This document shows, piece after piece, positions 44,795 to 54,596 of a stretch of DNA of 64,000 nucleotides. A program made the translations under genes and the position numbers. The notes below the pieces were generated by a model. The model saw only the letters and a list, made by a program, of their open reading frames with translations. It ran no database searches and was not told where the DNA came from. This DNA comes from Enterococcus caccae ATCC BAA-1240 (lineage in GTDB: Bacteria > Bacillota > Bacilli > Lactobacillales > Enterococcaceae), in assembly GCF_000407145.1 (NCBI RefSeq), contig NZ_KE136473.1, positions 248,001-312,000 on the forward strand, in the 5' to 3' direction. Within the stretch, counting starts at the first letter, position 1; each line of letters begins with the position of its first letter.

Positions 44795-46165
44795 ATGAAA
44801 AAAATAACAGATTATGAAAACAAAAAAGTCCTTGTTCTTGGGCTTGCTAAAAGCGGTGTTAGTGCTGCGAAGTTACTGCATGAGCTAGGCGCATTGGTAA
44901 CAGTCAATGACTTTAAACAATTTGATCAAAACCCGGAAGCCCAAGATTTATTAACCTTGGGTATTCGTGTTGTTACAGGTGGACATCCAATTGAGCTTTT
45001 AGATGAAGATTTTTCTTTGATTGTGAAGAATCCAGGAATACCTTATACAAATCCTTTAGTAGAAAAAGCTGTCAGCATGAATCTACCGATTCTAACAGAA
45101 GTTGAGTTGGCTTATCAAATTGCTGAATGTCCAATCATTGGAATTACTGGAACAAATGGTAAAACGACTACAACTACAATGATTGGTTTACTTTTGAATG
45201 CTGATCGAGAAAAAGGAACTGCTCGTTTAGCAGGGAACATTGGTTATCCAGCCAGTGAAGTTGCTGAAGAGTCTAGTGCTGAAGATGATATCGTGATGGA
45301 GTTATCAAGTTTTCAATTGATGGGAATCAAAACATTCCGTCCACATATTGCCGTGATTACTAATATTTACGAAGCACATTTAGATTATCATGGTTCAAGA
45401 GAAGAATATGTAAAAGCTAAATGGGCAGTGCAAGAAAACATGGAAGCAAATGATTTTATTGTCCTTAATTGGAATCAACAAGAGCTACGAGAGCTGAGTG
45501 AAACAACGAAAGCCACAATTATTCCATTTTCAACAAAAGAAAAAGTTGCGGGTGCTTATCTTGCCGATGAGAAGTTGTATTACAAAGATGAATACATTAT
45601 GAAATCAGCGGAATTGGGTGTACCAGGTAGTCATAATATTGAGAATGCTTTGGCAGCAATTTCTGTAGCAAAATTAAAAGGCGTATCAACAGAGGTCATT
45701 AAACAAACGTTAATGATTTTCACCGGAGTTCCTCACCGCACACAGTATGTAGGGGAGGTAGGCGGACGTAAATTCTATAATGATTCAAAAGCAACGAATA
45801 TACTCGCAACGGAGATGGCATTGAGCGGTTTTGATCATTCCTCACTTGTTTTATTAGCAGGTGGTTTGGATCGAGGAAATAGTTTTGAGGAGTTAGTTCC
45901 CTCACTCAAAGGAATCAAAGCAATCATTCTTTTTGGAGAAACCAAAGATAAACTGTATACAGCGGCAGTGGAAGCAGGAATCAAAATGATACAACGGACA
46001 GAAAATGTTCAAACGGCTGTAAGGCAAGCCTATGATTTTTCTGAAAAAAATGATACTATTCTATTATCGCCTGCGTGCGCTAGTTGGGATCAATATCCTA
46101 ATTTTGAGTTGCGCGGAGATGCGTTTATTCAAGCGATGCACCAGCTAAAAGACATAGAAAAGTGA
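44795..46165 (+). CDS. murD: UDP-N-acetylmuramoyl-L-alanine--D-glutamate ligase
   Basis: A 456-residue ATP-dependent Mur ligase adding D-Glu to UDP-MurNAc-L-Ala. It has the N-terminal Rossmann-like domain ([20 protein letters not shown]), the P-loop [14 protein letters not shown], the [13 protein letters not shown] segment, [25 protein letters not shown] and a C-terminal [33 protein letters not shown] gives its ribosome site, after the 119-bp repeat block. It is followed 7 bases later by murG. Confidence 0.97.
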   Translation: MKKITDYENKKVLVLGLAKSGVSAAKLLHELGALVTVNDFKQFDQNPEAQDLLTLGIRVVTGGHPIELLDEDFSLIVKNPGIPYTNPLVEKAVSMNLPILTEVELAYQIAECPIIGITGTNGKTTTTTMIGLLLNADREKGTARLAGNIGYPASEVAEESSAEDDIVMELSSFQLMGIKTFRPHIAVITNIYEAHLDYHGSREEYVKAKWAVQENMEANDFIVLNWNQQELRELSETTKATIIPFSTKEKVAGAYLADEKLYYKDEYIMKSAELGVPGSHNIENALAAISVAKLKGVSTEVIKQTLMIFTGVPHRTQYVGEVGGRKFYNDSKATNILATEMALSGFDHSSLVLLAGGLDRGNSFEELVPSLKGIKAIILFGETKDKLYTAAVEAGIKMIQRTENVQTAVRQAYDFSEKNDTILLSPACASWDQYPNFELRGDAFIQAMHQLKDIEK

Positions 46166-46172
46166 GATAATT

Positions 46173-47264
46173 ATGAAAATATTAATAACTGGCGGCGGAA
46201 CAGGGGGACACATTTACCCTGCTTTGGCTTTTGTTAATTATGTGAAACAAATCGAACCAAATACTGAATTCATGTATGTTGGTACGGAAACGGGTTTAGA
46301 AAGTCAAATTGTTCCGAAATACGACATTCCATTTAAAACGATTAAAATCCAAGGATTTCGACGTTCACTTAGTCCGCAAAATATCAAGACCGTCTACCTG
46401 TTTTTAAACAGTATTGGAAAAGCTAAAAAAATTATTAAGGCATTTCAACCAGATGTTGTCATTGGAACAGGTGGTTATGTTTCAGGATCTGTTGTCTATG
46501 CTGCAAAACAGTTGAACATTCCAACAATCGTACATGAGCAAAACAGCATACCTGGTATAACAAACAAGTTTTTAAGTAGATATGCGACTAAGGTAGCGAT
46601 TTGCTTCCCGGATGTTGCAGAACATTTTCCTAAAGATAAGGTAGTTTTGACTGGGAATCCTAGAGCTCAAGAAGTTGTGATGCTCGAGAAAGCAGATGTT
46701 CTAAAAGAATATGGTTTAGACCCTGATAAAAAAACAGTGGTCATTTTCGGTGGAAGTCGTGGGGCATTGAAAATAAATCAAGCGTTTGTTGAAGCATTTC
46801 CACTTTTTGAACAGAGAAACTACCAAGTACTTTACGCATCAGGAGAGCGTTATTATGAAGAATTGCAAGAAACGTTAAAGCTTTCTGAAAAGAAATTGAC
46901 AAATATAAGCATTCAGCCTTATATTGATAAAATGGCTGAAGTTTTAGCAGCGGTAGACTTGATGGTTGGACGAGCTGGAGCAACCTCTATTGCAGAATTT
47001 ACAGCTTTAGGATTACCAGCGATTCTGATCCCAAGTCCATATGTCACTAATGATCATCAAACAAAGAATGCTCAAAGTTTAGTGAAATCTGGAGCAGTCG
47101 AAATGATCGCCGATCAAGAGCTTACAGGTCCTAAATTAGTAAATGAAATTGATGCAATTTTATTGGATGAAGCGCGCCATCAAGCAATGGCTGAAGCTTC
47201 TAAGCAAGAAGGAATTCCTGATGCTGCCAAGAGATTATATGAAGTGGTGAAAGAAATTACTTGA
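46173..47264 (+). CDS. murG: UDP-GlcNAc:lipid I N-acetylglucosamine transferase
   Basis: A 363-residue GT28 glycosyltransferase that converts lipid I to lipid II at the inner membrane face. It shows the N-terminal [14 protein letters not shown] loop, [50 protein letters not shown], and the UDP-GlcNAc site [20 protein letters not shown] followed by [11 protein letters not shown]. The ribosome site is weak (GTGAGATAATT). It is separated from divIB by only 15 bases. Confidence 0.97.
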   Translation: MKILITGGGTGGHIYPALAFVNYVKQIEPNTEFMYVGTETGLESQIVPKYDIPFKTIKIQGFRRSLSPQNIKTVYLFLNSIGKAKKIIKAFQPDVVIGTGGYVSGSVVYAAKQLNIPTIVHEQNSIPGITNKFLSRYATKVAICFPDVAEHFPKDKVVLTGNPRAQEVVMLEKADVLKEYGLDPDKKTVVIFGGSRGALKINQAFVEAFPLFEQRNYQVLYASGERYYEELQETLKLSEKKLTNISIQPYIDKMAEVLAAVDLMVGRAGATSIAEFTALGLPAILIPSPYVTNDHQTKNAQSLVKSGAVEMIADQELTGPKLVNEIDAILLDEARHQAMAEASKQEGIPDAAKRLYEVVKEIT

Positions 47265-47279
47265 TAGGGGGTGTAAAAG

Positions 47280-48320
47280 ATTAGTAAGAAAAAAGATGAC
47301 TCAGGGGGTCAAGAAGAAAAACGCAAAGATACTAACGAACAGTTAGACGAACAAAATTTGACCCCATGGCAAAAAGAAAATTTGGAGTATTTGAAAACAC
47401 AAGGTGATCAGCCAACGTGGAGTCCTTCTGCTGGATCTGATGAAAAAGAAGACCAAGAAGAAAAAGAGGAAGAAGACGAAACGAAAACAGAAGAATCGGT
47501 GTCAAAAAATCCAGAAACTGAAGAAAAAACGAAGAAAACTTACGAGTCTTTTGCAGACCGCTTACCAAACATAAAAAAAGTGCGTAATAAACTATTATAT
47601 CGTCGATTGACATTGATTGTATCCGTATTTTTGTTGGCGATATTGATTGTACTTTATTTTGTTTCTCCACTTAGTAAGCTAGGCAAGATTAGTGTTTCTG
47701 GGAATAATGCTGTAGACAGTCAGCAAATCATTGTCCAATCAAAACTGGAAAAAGGCAAGAGTTTATGGGAACAATTTGGAGATAGAAAAATCTATGAAAA
47801 AAAAATCAAACGCCAATTACCACGTGTAAAAAAAGCAACGATTTCATTGAGTGGAATTAATGCCTTCAATATAAAAATTGATGAATATAAAGTAGTTGCT
47901 CTGGAATCGGTAAACGATATTTTTCATCCAATCTTAGAAAATGGGAAAATTTTACCAGAAGAAATGAAAGCACCTATTAGTGGTATGCCTGTTTTTCTAA
48001 ATTTTAAAGATCAGTCGATCATTAAAAATTTAATGAATTCTTATAATAAACTTCCTGAGGATTTAAAGCAAAATATTTCAGAAATTCGTTATGCACCTTC
48101 TAATGCAAATAAAGAATTAATTAATCTTCATATGAAAGATGCAAACGAAGTTATTGTAAATATCTCTCAATTAGCGGAGAAAATGGCGTATTATAGCAAA
48201 GTAGCCAGTCAAATGGAGAAGCCGGGAATTATTGATATGGAGGTCGGAATTTTCTCATATCCTTTTAATAATGAGGCGGCTGAAGAAAGTGTAGAAGAAT
48301 CTTCACAAGCGGTAGAATAA
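47280..48320 (+). CDS. divIB: Cell division protein DivIB (FtsQ), apparent ATT start
   Basis: About 346 residues: an acidic, charged cytoplasmic tail (about 1-100), one TM helix (LTLIVSVFLLAILIVLYFVS), the POTRA domain (about 130-200, LGKISVSGNNAVDSQQIIVQ) and a C-terminal beta domain. It acts with FtsL and DivIC. A TAA at 47274 limits the frame, and no ATG, GTG or TTG lies near the ribosome site TAGGGGG (47265-47271). The codon 8 bases after it is ATT (47280), giving (M)SKKKDDSGG. The next candidate, TTG at 47358, has no ribosome site and would delete 26 residues. Confidence 0.85.
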   Translation: MSKKKDDSGGQEEKRKDTNEQLDEQNLTPWQKENLEYLKTQGDQPTWSPSAGSDEKEDQEEKEEEDETKTEESVSKNPETEEKTKKTYESFADRLPNIKKVRNKLLYRRLTLIVSVFLLAILIVLYFVSPLSKLGKISVSGNNAVDSQQIIVQSKLEKGKSLWEQFGDRKIYEKKIKRQLPRVKKATISLSGINAFNIKIDEYKVVALESVNDIFHPILENGKILPEEMKAPISGMPVFLNFKDQSIIKNLMNSYNKLPEDLKQNISEIRYAPSNANKELINLHMKDANEVIVNISQLAEKMAYYSKVASQMEKPGIIDMEVGIFSYPFNNEAAEESVEESSQAVE

Positions 48321-48481
48321 AGTTAAGAAAAATAAAAGAATAAAATAGTAGAATCTGCTTTCTAAAAAGCCTATGTTTATGGTAAAATTGAAAGAAGTGA
48401 GTATTCATAAAAAATATATATGTAAATGGGTGTTTTATGCCCATGTACATATTGGAATTAATAGGAGGAGGAACCCCATTC

Positions 48482-49804
48482 ATGGCAAAGACAGGAATGT
48501 ATGTAGGCCTTGATATTGGTACAACGTCAGTAAAAGTTGTAGTGGCTGAATTTATTGAAGGTCAAATGAATATCATTGGCGTAGGAAACGCAAAATCTGA
48601 TGGATTAAATCGAGGGATCATTGTCGATATCGATAAAACAGTAAATGCGATTCAAAGAGCAGTAAGACAAGCAGAAGAAAAAGCGGGAATTCAAATTAAA
48701 AGTGTGAATGTGGGGTTACCGGCAAACTTACTTGAAGTGGAAAATTGTCAAGGAATGATCGCTGTTAGTAGTGAGTCAAAAGAAATCACTGATGAAGATG
48801 TACGAAATGTGGCATCTGCAGCTCTGGTTCGTTCAACTCCTCCTGAACGTCAAATTGTAGCCATTTTACCTCAAGAGTTTACGGTAGATGGATTTGAAGG
48901 GATCAAAGATCCTCGAGGAATGATAGGCGTTCGTTTAGAAATGTTCGGAGTGGTTTTCACAGGTCCGAAAACAATCATCCACAATACAAGAAAATGTGTT
49001 GAAAAAGCTGGTTTAACAGTCAATGAATTAGTTATCATGCCATTAGCACTAACTGAAACAGTTCTTTCAGACGGTGAAAAAGATTTTGGAACGATTGTCA
49101 TCGACATGGGTGGCGGTCAAACAACAACTTCTGTGATGCACGATAAACAATTGAAGTTTACTCATGTAAATCAAGAAGGCGGAGAATTTGTAACGAAAGA
49201 TGTTTCGATTGTCTTGAATACATCATTCAATAATGCGGAAGCGTTGAAAATCAATTATGGTGATGCATATCCAGAAAGAACGTCAGTTAGTGAAGAATTT
49301 CCAGTTGATGTGATCGGTAAGTCTGAACCTGTAAAAGTTGATGAACGTTATCTTTCAGAAGTAATCGAAGCAAGAGTCGAACAAATCTTTAAAAAATCAA
49401 AAGAAGTGTTAGACGAAATCGATGCTTTAGAACTTCCAGGCGGAGTGATTCTAACTGGCGGTGGCGCAAGCCTTCCTGGTGTAGTTGACTTAGCTCAGGA
49501 AATTTTTGATGCGAGTGTGAAATTATACGTACCTAATCATATGGGGTTACGTAACCCAGTATTTACTAATGTGATCAGCATCGTAGAATATTCTGCTCAA
49601 CTAAATGATATTTATCATATTGCTAAAGGTGCGATTCCAGGTGAGAAAATTAAATCATCACAACCAATCGCAGTTCAACAAGAAGTGCAATATGATACTT
49701 ATGCAGATACAGTACAAGATGATTACGATGATTCTGAAATACATGAATCTGGTGAAAAAGTTACAGGCAAGATCAAAGACTTCTTCTCGAACATTTTCGA
49801 CTAA
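48482..49804 (+). CDS. ftsA: Cell division protein FtsA
   Basis: A 440-residue actin-like protein tethering FtsZ to the membrane. Nucleotide-binding motifs are [20 protein letters not shown], the [12 protein letters not shown] phosphate loop and [20 protein letters not shown]. An amphipathic membrane-targeting helix ends the protein ([12 protein letters not shown]). The ATG at 48482 is used with the strong TAGGAGGAGGAA upstream; a longer in-frame ORF from 48437 covers that ribosome site. A 160-base noncoding gap separates it from divIB. Confidence 0.96.
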   Translation: MAKTGMYVGLDIGTTSVKVVVAEFIEGQMNIIGVGNAKSDGLNRGIIVDIDKTVNAIQRAVRQAEEKAGIQIKSVNVGLPANLLEVENCQGMIAVSSESKEITDEDVRNVASAALVRSTPPERQIVAILPQEFTVDGFEGIKDPRGMIGVRLEMFGVVFTGPKTIIHNTRKCVEKAGLTVNELVIMPLALTETVLSDGEKDFGTIVIDMGGGQTTTSVMHDKQLKFTHVNQEGGEFVTKDVSIVLNTSFNNAEALKINYGDAYPERTSVSEEFPVDVIGKSEPVKVDERYLSEVIEARVEQIFKKSKEVLDEIDALELPGGVILTGGGASLPGVVDLAQEIFDASVKLYVPNHMGLRNPVFTNVISIVEYSAQLNDIYHIAKGAIPGEKIKSSQPIAVQQEVQYDTYADTVQDDYDDSEIHESGEKVTGKIKDFFSNIFD

Positions 49805-49830
49805 CAATTAAAACAGGAGGAAAAGATACT

Positions 49831-51087
49831 ATGGAATTTTCTTTAGACAATAACATTAACAATGGCGCTGTCATCAAAGTTATCGGTGTAGGCGGCGGCG
49901 GCGGTAATGCTGTGAATCGCATGATCGATGAAAACGTCAAAGGCGTGGAATTTATCGCTGCAAATACAGATGTACAAGCCCTTAAAAACTCAAAAGCAGA
50001 AACAGTCATTCAACTTGGACCTAAGTACACACGTGGATTAGGTGCAGGATCTCAACCAGAAGTTGGTCAAAAGTCAGCAGAGGAAAGTGAACAAGTACTT
50101 TCGGATGCTTTACAAGGGGCGGACATGATCTTTATCACTGCTGGTATGGGCGGTGGAACAGGTACAGGAGCTGCTCCTGTAGTTGCTAAAATCGCTAAAG
50201 AATTAGGTGCTTTGACAGTTGGGGTCGTTACAAGACCATTTAGCTTTGAAGGACCAAAACGCGGACGTTTTGCAGCTGAAGGAATTGCTCTTTTAAAAGA
50301 AAACGTTGATACATTGTTGATTATTTCAAACAACCGTTTATTAGAAGTTGTTGATAAAAAGACTCCAATGCTTGAAGCATTCCGTGAGGCAGATAATGTT
50401 TTACGTCAAGGTGTACAAGGAATTTCAGATTTAATTACAGCTCCAGGATATGTCAACTTGGACTTTGCTGATGTAAAAACTGTAATGGAAAACCAAGGAA
50501 CGGCTTTAATGGGAATTGGTGTAGCTAGTGGAGAAGATCGTGTGATCGAAGCCACTAAGAAGGCCATTTCTTCACCACTTCTAGAAACATCTATTGATGG
50601 TGCAGAGCAAGTCTTGTTAAACATTACTGGTGGTCTTGATATGACATTGTTTGAAGCACAAGATGCTTCAGATATCGTAACAAGTGCTGCGACTGGTGAT
50701 GTGAATATTATCTTAGGTACTTCTATCAACGAAGACTTAGGAGATGAAATTCGTGTTACAGTGATTGCTACAGGAATCGATCCTTCAAAAAAAGATCGTA
50801 AACCACAACGTCAACATAGACCAACTCAAATCCAAGCTGTGCAACAAGCACCAGTATTGGATATGGAGCAATCAAAACCTGCACCTTCACAACCACAACC
50901 GCAAGAAGATACAAGTGCGTTTGGTGATTGGGACATCCGCAGAGAACAAAATGTGAGACCTAAAGTTGAAGATACAACATTTGAAAATGTGGAGAAAAAA
51001 GATTTTGAAACATTTCATCGTGAAGAACCATCTCAAAATAATGACGATGAGTTAAACACACCACCATTTTTCCGCAGAAAAAGATAG
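49831..51087 (+). CDS. ftsZ: Cell division protein FtsZ
   Basis: A 418-residue tubulin homologue that polymerises into the Z-ring. The GTP-binding signature is [18 protein letters not shown]-terminal [19 protein letters not shown] and the T7 loop [11 protein letters not shown] are intact. Residues about 320-400 are a variable Gln/Pro-rich linker. The C-terminal peptide [14 protein letters not shown] binds FtsA, SepF and others. A strong ACAGGAGG precedes the ATG, in keeping with high expression. Confidence 0.98.
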   Translation: MEFSLDNNINNGAVIKVIGVGGGGGNAVNRMIDENVKGVEFIAANTDVQALKNSKAETVIQLGPKYTRGLGAGSQPEVGQKSAEESEQVLSDALQGADMIFITAGMGGGTGTGAAPVVAKIAKELGALTVGVVTRPFSFEGPKRGRFAAEGIALLKENVDTLLIISNNRLLEVVDKKTPMLEAFREADNVLRQGVQGISDLITAPGYVNLDFADVKTVMENQGTALMGIGVASGEDRVIEATKKAISSPLLETSIDGAEQVLLNITGGLDMTLFEAQDASDIVTSAATGDVNIILGTSINEDLGDEIRVTVIATGIDPSKKDRKPQRQHRPTQIQAVQQAPVLDMEQSKPAPSQPQPQEDTSAFGDWDIRREQNVRPKVEDTTFENVEKKDFETFHREEPSQNNDDELNTPPFFRRKR

Positions 51088-51096
51088 GAGTGAATT

Positions 51097-51780
51097 TTGA
51101 CCATGCTAGTTGATAACTTAGAAAAAATAAATCAAGAAATTCGACTAGCATGTCAAAAAGCTTCGCGGTCTGACAACGATGTAACCATGATTGCTGTGAC
51201 TAAATCAGTGGGAAAAGAGATTGCCAAGGAACTTGCTGAACTTGGTATTGAGAATATGGCTGAGAACCGAGTCGATAAATTATTGGAAAAAAAAGTGGCA
51301 CTAGAAAGTTTTTCGTCTATTAAGTGGCATTTGATTGGTAATTTACAGCGTAGGAAGGTAAAATCAATAATAAATGAGATAGATTATTTTCACGCTTTGG
51401 ACAGTTTAAAATTAGCAGAGGAAATCCAAAAACGAGCAGAAAAGCAAATTTCTTGCTTCGTTGAGGTGAATGTTACGGGTGAGGAAAGTAAACACGGATT
51501 CAAATCAGAGGAAGTGCTTGATTTTATCCATCAATTAGCTGATTTTGATCGAATAAAGGTTGTAGGATTAATGACTATGGCTCCGTTGAATGCTTCTGAA
51601 CAAGTACTTCATGAAGTGTTTTCTAAGTTAAAAAAACTGCAATCAGCAGTAAATAATCAGCATCTGTCATATGCGCCATGTACAGAGCTTAGCATGGGAA
51701 TGAGTAACGATTTCCCAATCGCTATTGAAGAAGGTGCAACTTTTGTACGAATCGGAACAGCAATATTTAGAGGTGCGTAA
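51097..51780 (+). CDS. yggS: YggS-family pyridoxal-phosphate homeostasis protein
   Basis: A 227-residue single-domain PLP-binding TIM-barrel protein that buffers PLP and amino-acid pools. The cofactor lysine is in VTMIAVTKSVGKEIAKELAE. IENMAENRVDKLLEK, SIKWHLIGNLQRRKVK and ELSMGMSNDFPIAIEEGATF-VRIGTAIF complete the family pattern. The start is probably the TTG at 51097 (6 bases after TAGGAG); an ATG two codons later is the alternative. It is the conserved gene between ftsZ and sepF. Confidence 0.93.
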   Translation: MTMLVDNLEKINQEIRLACQKASRSDNDVTMIAVTKSVGKEIAKELAELGIENMAENRVDKLLEKKVALESFSSIKWHLIGNLQRRKVKSIINEIDYFHALDSLKLAEEIQKRAEKQISCFVEVNVTGEESKHGFKSEEVLDFIHQLADFDRIKVVGLMTMAPLNASEQVLHEVFSKLKKLQSAVNNQHLSYAPCTELSMGMSNDFPIAIEEGATFVRIGTAIFRGA

Positions 51781-51793
51781 AGGAGGGGAATCT

Positions 51794-52399
51794 ATGTCAA
51801 TTTTTAGTAAAAATGCGTTATCGAGCTTTTTTGGATTATCTGGTGAAGATGAATATGATAATTATGATGAATACGAAGAGCAAAAGGTTGTAAATGAACA
51901 ACCAAGACAGACGGTTCGACAAGCACAAACACAGGTACAAAGACCGACTACAACTGAGCCTTTAACCGAAAAACCATCTGCTCGTTATCGTTCAACAGAA
52001 ACGCATCAAGATAAGAAAGAAAGCCGTCAGGAAACAGCATTTAATGAGCAAAAGGTTGTCTCCATGCGTAGTTCTAATAACTCAAGTTCAAAACGTTCGC
52101 AAGATACACAGAGCTCAGGTAGACCAGGTAAAATTACCATTATTGAACCAAGAGTTTATTCTGAAGCAATGAATATTGCTAAACATATTATCGCAAGTGA
52201 TGCTGTGCTGATTAATTTTCATTTAGTGGAAGAAAATCAAGCAAGAAGAATCGTTGACTTTCTTACAGGAACTGTATACGCATTAGATGGAGACATTCAG
52301 CGTGTAGGGGATGAAATTTTTCTTTGTACACCATCAAACATAGAAATCGATAGTGCTACTGCACAATCGTTAGCTAAGAAACAAATGTTTGATTTTTAG
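51794..52399 (+). CDS. sepF: Cell division protein SepF
   Basis: A 201-residue FtsZ-bundling and membrane-tethering protein. An N-terminal amphipathic membrane-targeting helix (MSIFSKNALSSFFGLSG) is followed by a long low-complexity acidic and Gln-rich linker (about 18-110). The SepF core (ITIIEPRVYSEAMNIAKHII to CTPSNIEIDS) forms the C-terminal domain. AAGGAGGGGAA precedes the ATG at 51794. The frame's extension upstream into yggS is not used. Confidence 0.95.
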   Translation: MSIFSKNALSSFFGLSGEDEYDNYDEYEEQKVVNEQPRQTVRQAQTQVQRPTTTEPLTEKPSARYRSTETHQDKKESRQETAFNEQKVVSMRSSNNSSSKRSQDTQSSGRPGKITIIEPRVYSEAMNIAKHIIASDAVLINFHLVEENQARRIVDFLTGTVYALDGDIQRVGDEIFLCTPSNIEIDSATAQSLAKKQMFDF

Positions 52400-52409
52400 T
52401 TAGGAGGTA

Positions 52410-52682
52410 ATGAGTATCGCTCTATTTATATTTCTATTGTATAAAGGTGTTCAAATCTATTCAGGCGTTTTAATCATTTATGCATTATTATCTTGGTTTC
52501 CAGGAGCATATGATTCTACGTTTGGCCGATTGATTTCAAGAATTTCTGAACCTTACTTAAACCTATTTGATCGATTAAATTTGAGCATAGGTATGGTTGG
52601 TTTTAATGTGATGATTGCAATCATTGTATTGAACTTAGTTGCGAGTGGACTAGGACGAATTTTACAATCGATTATTTACTAA
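52410..52682 (+). CDS. YggT-family membrane protein
   Basis: A 90-residue protein with two TM helices separated by a short amphipathic stretch (LIIYALLSWFPGAYDSTFGR, RISEPYLNLFDRL, GFNVMIAIIVLNLVASGL), the YggT/YlmG plan. It is the conserved neighbour of sepF. YlmG homologues affect division and nucleoid positioning. The ATG at 52410 is only two bases from the TTAGGAGG ribosome site, closer than usual. No better start is seen, so the N-terminus is not certain. Confidence 0.85.
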   Translation: MSIALFIFLLYKGVQIYSGVLIIYALLSWFPGAYDSTFGRLISRISEPYLNLFDRLNLSIGMVGFNVMIAIIVLNLVASGLGRILQSIIY

Positions 52683-52704
52683 TAAAAGAAAGGATGGTTT
52701 ATCT

Positions 52705-53487
52705 ATGAACGCAAATGTGTATCAACATTTTCGAAAAGATGAGCATCCTTTTATTGATTCCGTTGGTGATTGGTTAGAACAAGTTGAAAGTCAGTATGCT
52801 CCTTATTTATCTGATTTTTTAGATCCTAGACAAGCGTATATTTTAGAAACATTGATACGACAAAATAGTGAGCTCGAGTTTCAGTTTTACGGTGGATATG
52901 AACAAGCGGAGCGAAGACGCTGCTTGATTTTTCCTGATTACTATGAACCAAAAGAAGCAGATTTCGAGGTTGAATTAATTGAAATTGTCTATCCTGTTAA
53001 ATTTTCAACCTTATCTCATGGTAAGGTACTGGGGACTTTAGTTAATACAGGGATTAAACGAGAATATTTTGGAGATATTATTTCTGATGGCGATAGATGG
53101 CAAGTCTTTGTTGCTAAAGAAATAGCTAACTTTGTTATGACTCAAATAGAAAAAATCGGGAAAATATCAGTAAGATTAGAAAAAAGAAAATATACGGAGA
53201 TGATTCTTCCAAAAGATGACTGGACACATGAGCGGACAACAATAAGTTCGTTACGTCTGGATAATTTGATCTCTAGCGTATATAATATATCTAGACAGAG
53301 ATCTAAACAATTGATTGAGTCTGGAAAAGTCAAAGTGAATTGGACGGAGAATGTCAGACCAGATTTCTTAGTAGACTTGTTAGATATCGTGTCTATTAGA
53401 GGTTTTGGCCGAATCCAAATCCAAGAGTTAGAGGGAAAAACGAAAAAAGATAAGTTTCGTTTGTTATTGGGAGTTCTACGAAAATAA
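52705..53487 (+). CDS. ylmH: YlmH-family S4-domain RNA-binding protein
   Basis: A 260-residue protein. The N-terminal two-thirds are the YlmH-specific domain (FLDPRQAYILETLIRQNSEL, FYGGYEQAERRRCLIFPDYY). The S4 RNA-binding domain occupies the C-terminus (LRLDNLISSVYNISRQRSKQ-LIESGKVKVNW). Recent work on Bacillus YlmH places it in ribosome-associated quality control on split 50S subunits. AGAAAGGATGG precedes the ATG. It lies between yggT and divIVA as usual. Confidence 0.92.
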   Translation: MNANVYQHFRKDEHPFIDSVGDWLEQVESQYAPYLSDFLDPRQAYILETLIRQNSELEFQFYGGYEQAERRRCLIFPDYYEPKEADFEVELIEIVYPVKFSTLSHGKVLGTLVNTGIKREYFGDIISDGDRWQVFVAKEIANFVMTQIEKIGKISVRLEKRKYTEMILPKDDWTHERTTISSLRLDNLISSVYNISRQRSKQLIESGKVKVNWTENVRPDFLVDLLDIVSIRGFGRIQIQELEGKTKKDKFRLLLGVLRK

Positions 53488-53506
53488 TCCAAAGAGGTGA
53501 AGGAAT

Positions 53507-54226
53507 ATGGCATTAACTCCATTAGATATTCAAAATAAGAATTTCACTACGAAGATGAGAGGATATAGTCAAGATGACGTTGATGATTTTTTAGATCAAG
53601 TCACAAAAGATTACGAAGATTCTCTTCAAAAAACACGTGAGCTTGAAAAATCATTAAAACATGCTGAAGAAAAATTACAATATTTCAATGAATTAAAAGA
53701 TGCATTGAATCAATCAATTATTGTTGCACAAGATACTGCAGATAAGGTAAAAACGAGTGCGAATAAAGAATCTGAAGTAATTGTAACTTCTGCTGAAAAT
53801 ACAGCGAATGAAATGATTTCTTCTGCTGAAAAACGTTCAAGTAACCTTATTACTTCTGCAGAAGAAAAAGCGAAAGAAATTTTAACAGATGCTACTGATC
53901 GTGCACGTCAATTAGCAGCTGAGACAGATGATTTGAAGAAGAAAACGCGTGTCTTCCATCAACGTTTAAGCTTAATGTTAGAAGCGCAATTAGAGCAAGT
54001 GAAAAGCGAAGAATGGAACGAATTATTAAAACCATTCTCAAGTTACGTAAGTGATTCACATACTGTTATCAAAGAAGTATTGGCAGATGAACTTGATAAA
54101 AGTGACGATGTAGTTGTTGAGCCAACAGTAACAGAAGAACAAGCTACTATAGATGAACCAACATTAGAAAAAGCTGCTATGGATCCCAAAGCAATGCTAG
54201 ATCTATTAAACAAAGATCCTAAATAA
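53507..54226 (+). CDS. divIVA: Cell division initiation protein DivIVA
   Basis: A 239-residue coiled-coil protein that senses membrane curvature at poles and septa. The N-terminal lipid-binding domain contains MALTPLDIQNKNFTTKMRGY-SQDDVDDFLDQV. Coiled coil spans about 30-180, with a repetitive central part (SAENTANEMISSAEKRSSNL ITSAEEKAKEI). The C-terminus is acidic (LEKAAMDPKAMLDLLNKDPK). CAAAGAGGTGAAGG is its ribosome site. It is the last dcw gene before the ileS T-box. Confidence 0.96.
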   Translation: MALTPLDIQNKNFTTKMRGYSQDDVDDFLDQVTKDYEDSLQKTRELEKSLKHAEEKLQYFNELKDALNQSIIVAQDTADKVKTSANKESEVIVTSAENTANEMISSAEKRSSNLITSAEEKAKEILTDATDRARQLAAETDDLKKKTRVFHQRLSLMLEAQLEQVKSEEWNELLKPFSSYVSDSHTVIKEVLADELDKSDDVVVEPTVTEEQATIDEPTLEKAAMDPKAMLDLLNKDPK

Positions 54227-54239
54227 TTTTGTAAATAAA

Positions 54240-54465
54240 TAGAACAGAAAAGTCAATAACCATTCTTTTAGCGAGTCAATGATAGTGAAAGTTTGACAGA
54301 CCCTGGTATTGAAAAGATCCTCTATTTTACTCAAGTTTGAATCAAGTAAAACTTGACGAGTGATTTCGTTAACAATCGACAGAGGAAATAATTGAGTTGA
54401 ACGATTATTTTAAATTTGGGTGGTAACGCGAGTACTTTCGTCCCTTGGGATGAAGGTACTTTTTT
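54240..54465 (+). promoter_or_regulatory. T-box riboswitch upstream of ileS
   Basis: The conserved T-box GGGTGGTAACGCG is at 54418-54430. It is followed at once by the terminator hairpin AGTACTTTCGTCCC with GGGATGAAGGTACT (54431-54460) and a T run. The antiterminator would pair the T-box with part of this stem when uncharged tRNA-Ile binds. A possible ATC specifier lies in TTTGAATCAAG (codon at 54341-54343), an assignment made by eye only. The 5' limit is approximate. Confidence 0.88.
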
Positions 54466-54467
54466 GC

Positions 54468-54543
54468 TGTGAATCACCACGATTGGCTCTGACAGAATGA
54501 ATGATGAACAGTACTTGGCGAAGGTAAGTGAGAGAAGTTTCCT
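54468..54543 (+). repeat. Third copy of the dispersed intergenic repeat, before ileS
   Basis: TGTGAATCACCACGATTGGC starts a segment matching 30501-30574 over about 75 bases. The shared pieces are TGTGAATCAC, ACGATTGGCTC, GATGATGAACA-TAC and GAGAGAAGT, with scattered differences. It is inserted between the T-box terminator and the ileS start, so it is in the readthrough leader. Confidence 0.75.
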
Positions 54544-54596
54544 TTTAACAATATTACTTATTATTAAAAGCCTACAAATGAAAGCGAGGAAGAAAC

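Noticed and set aside
47358-48320. divIB starting at the TTG at 47358
   Set aside because: No ribosome site precedes it and it would discard 26 in-frame residues that follow a well-spaced TAGGGGG.
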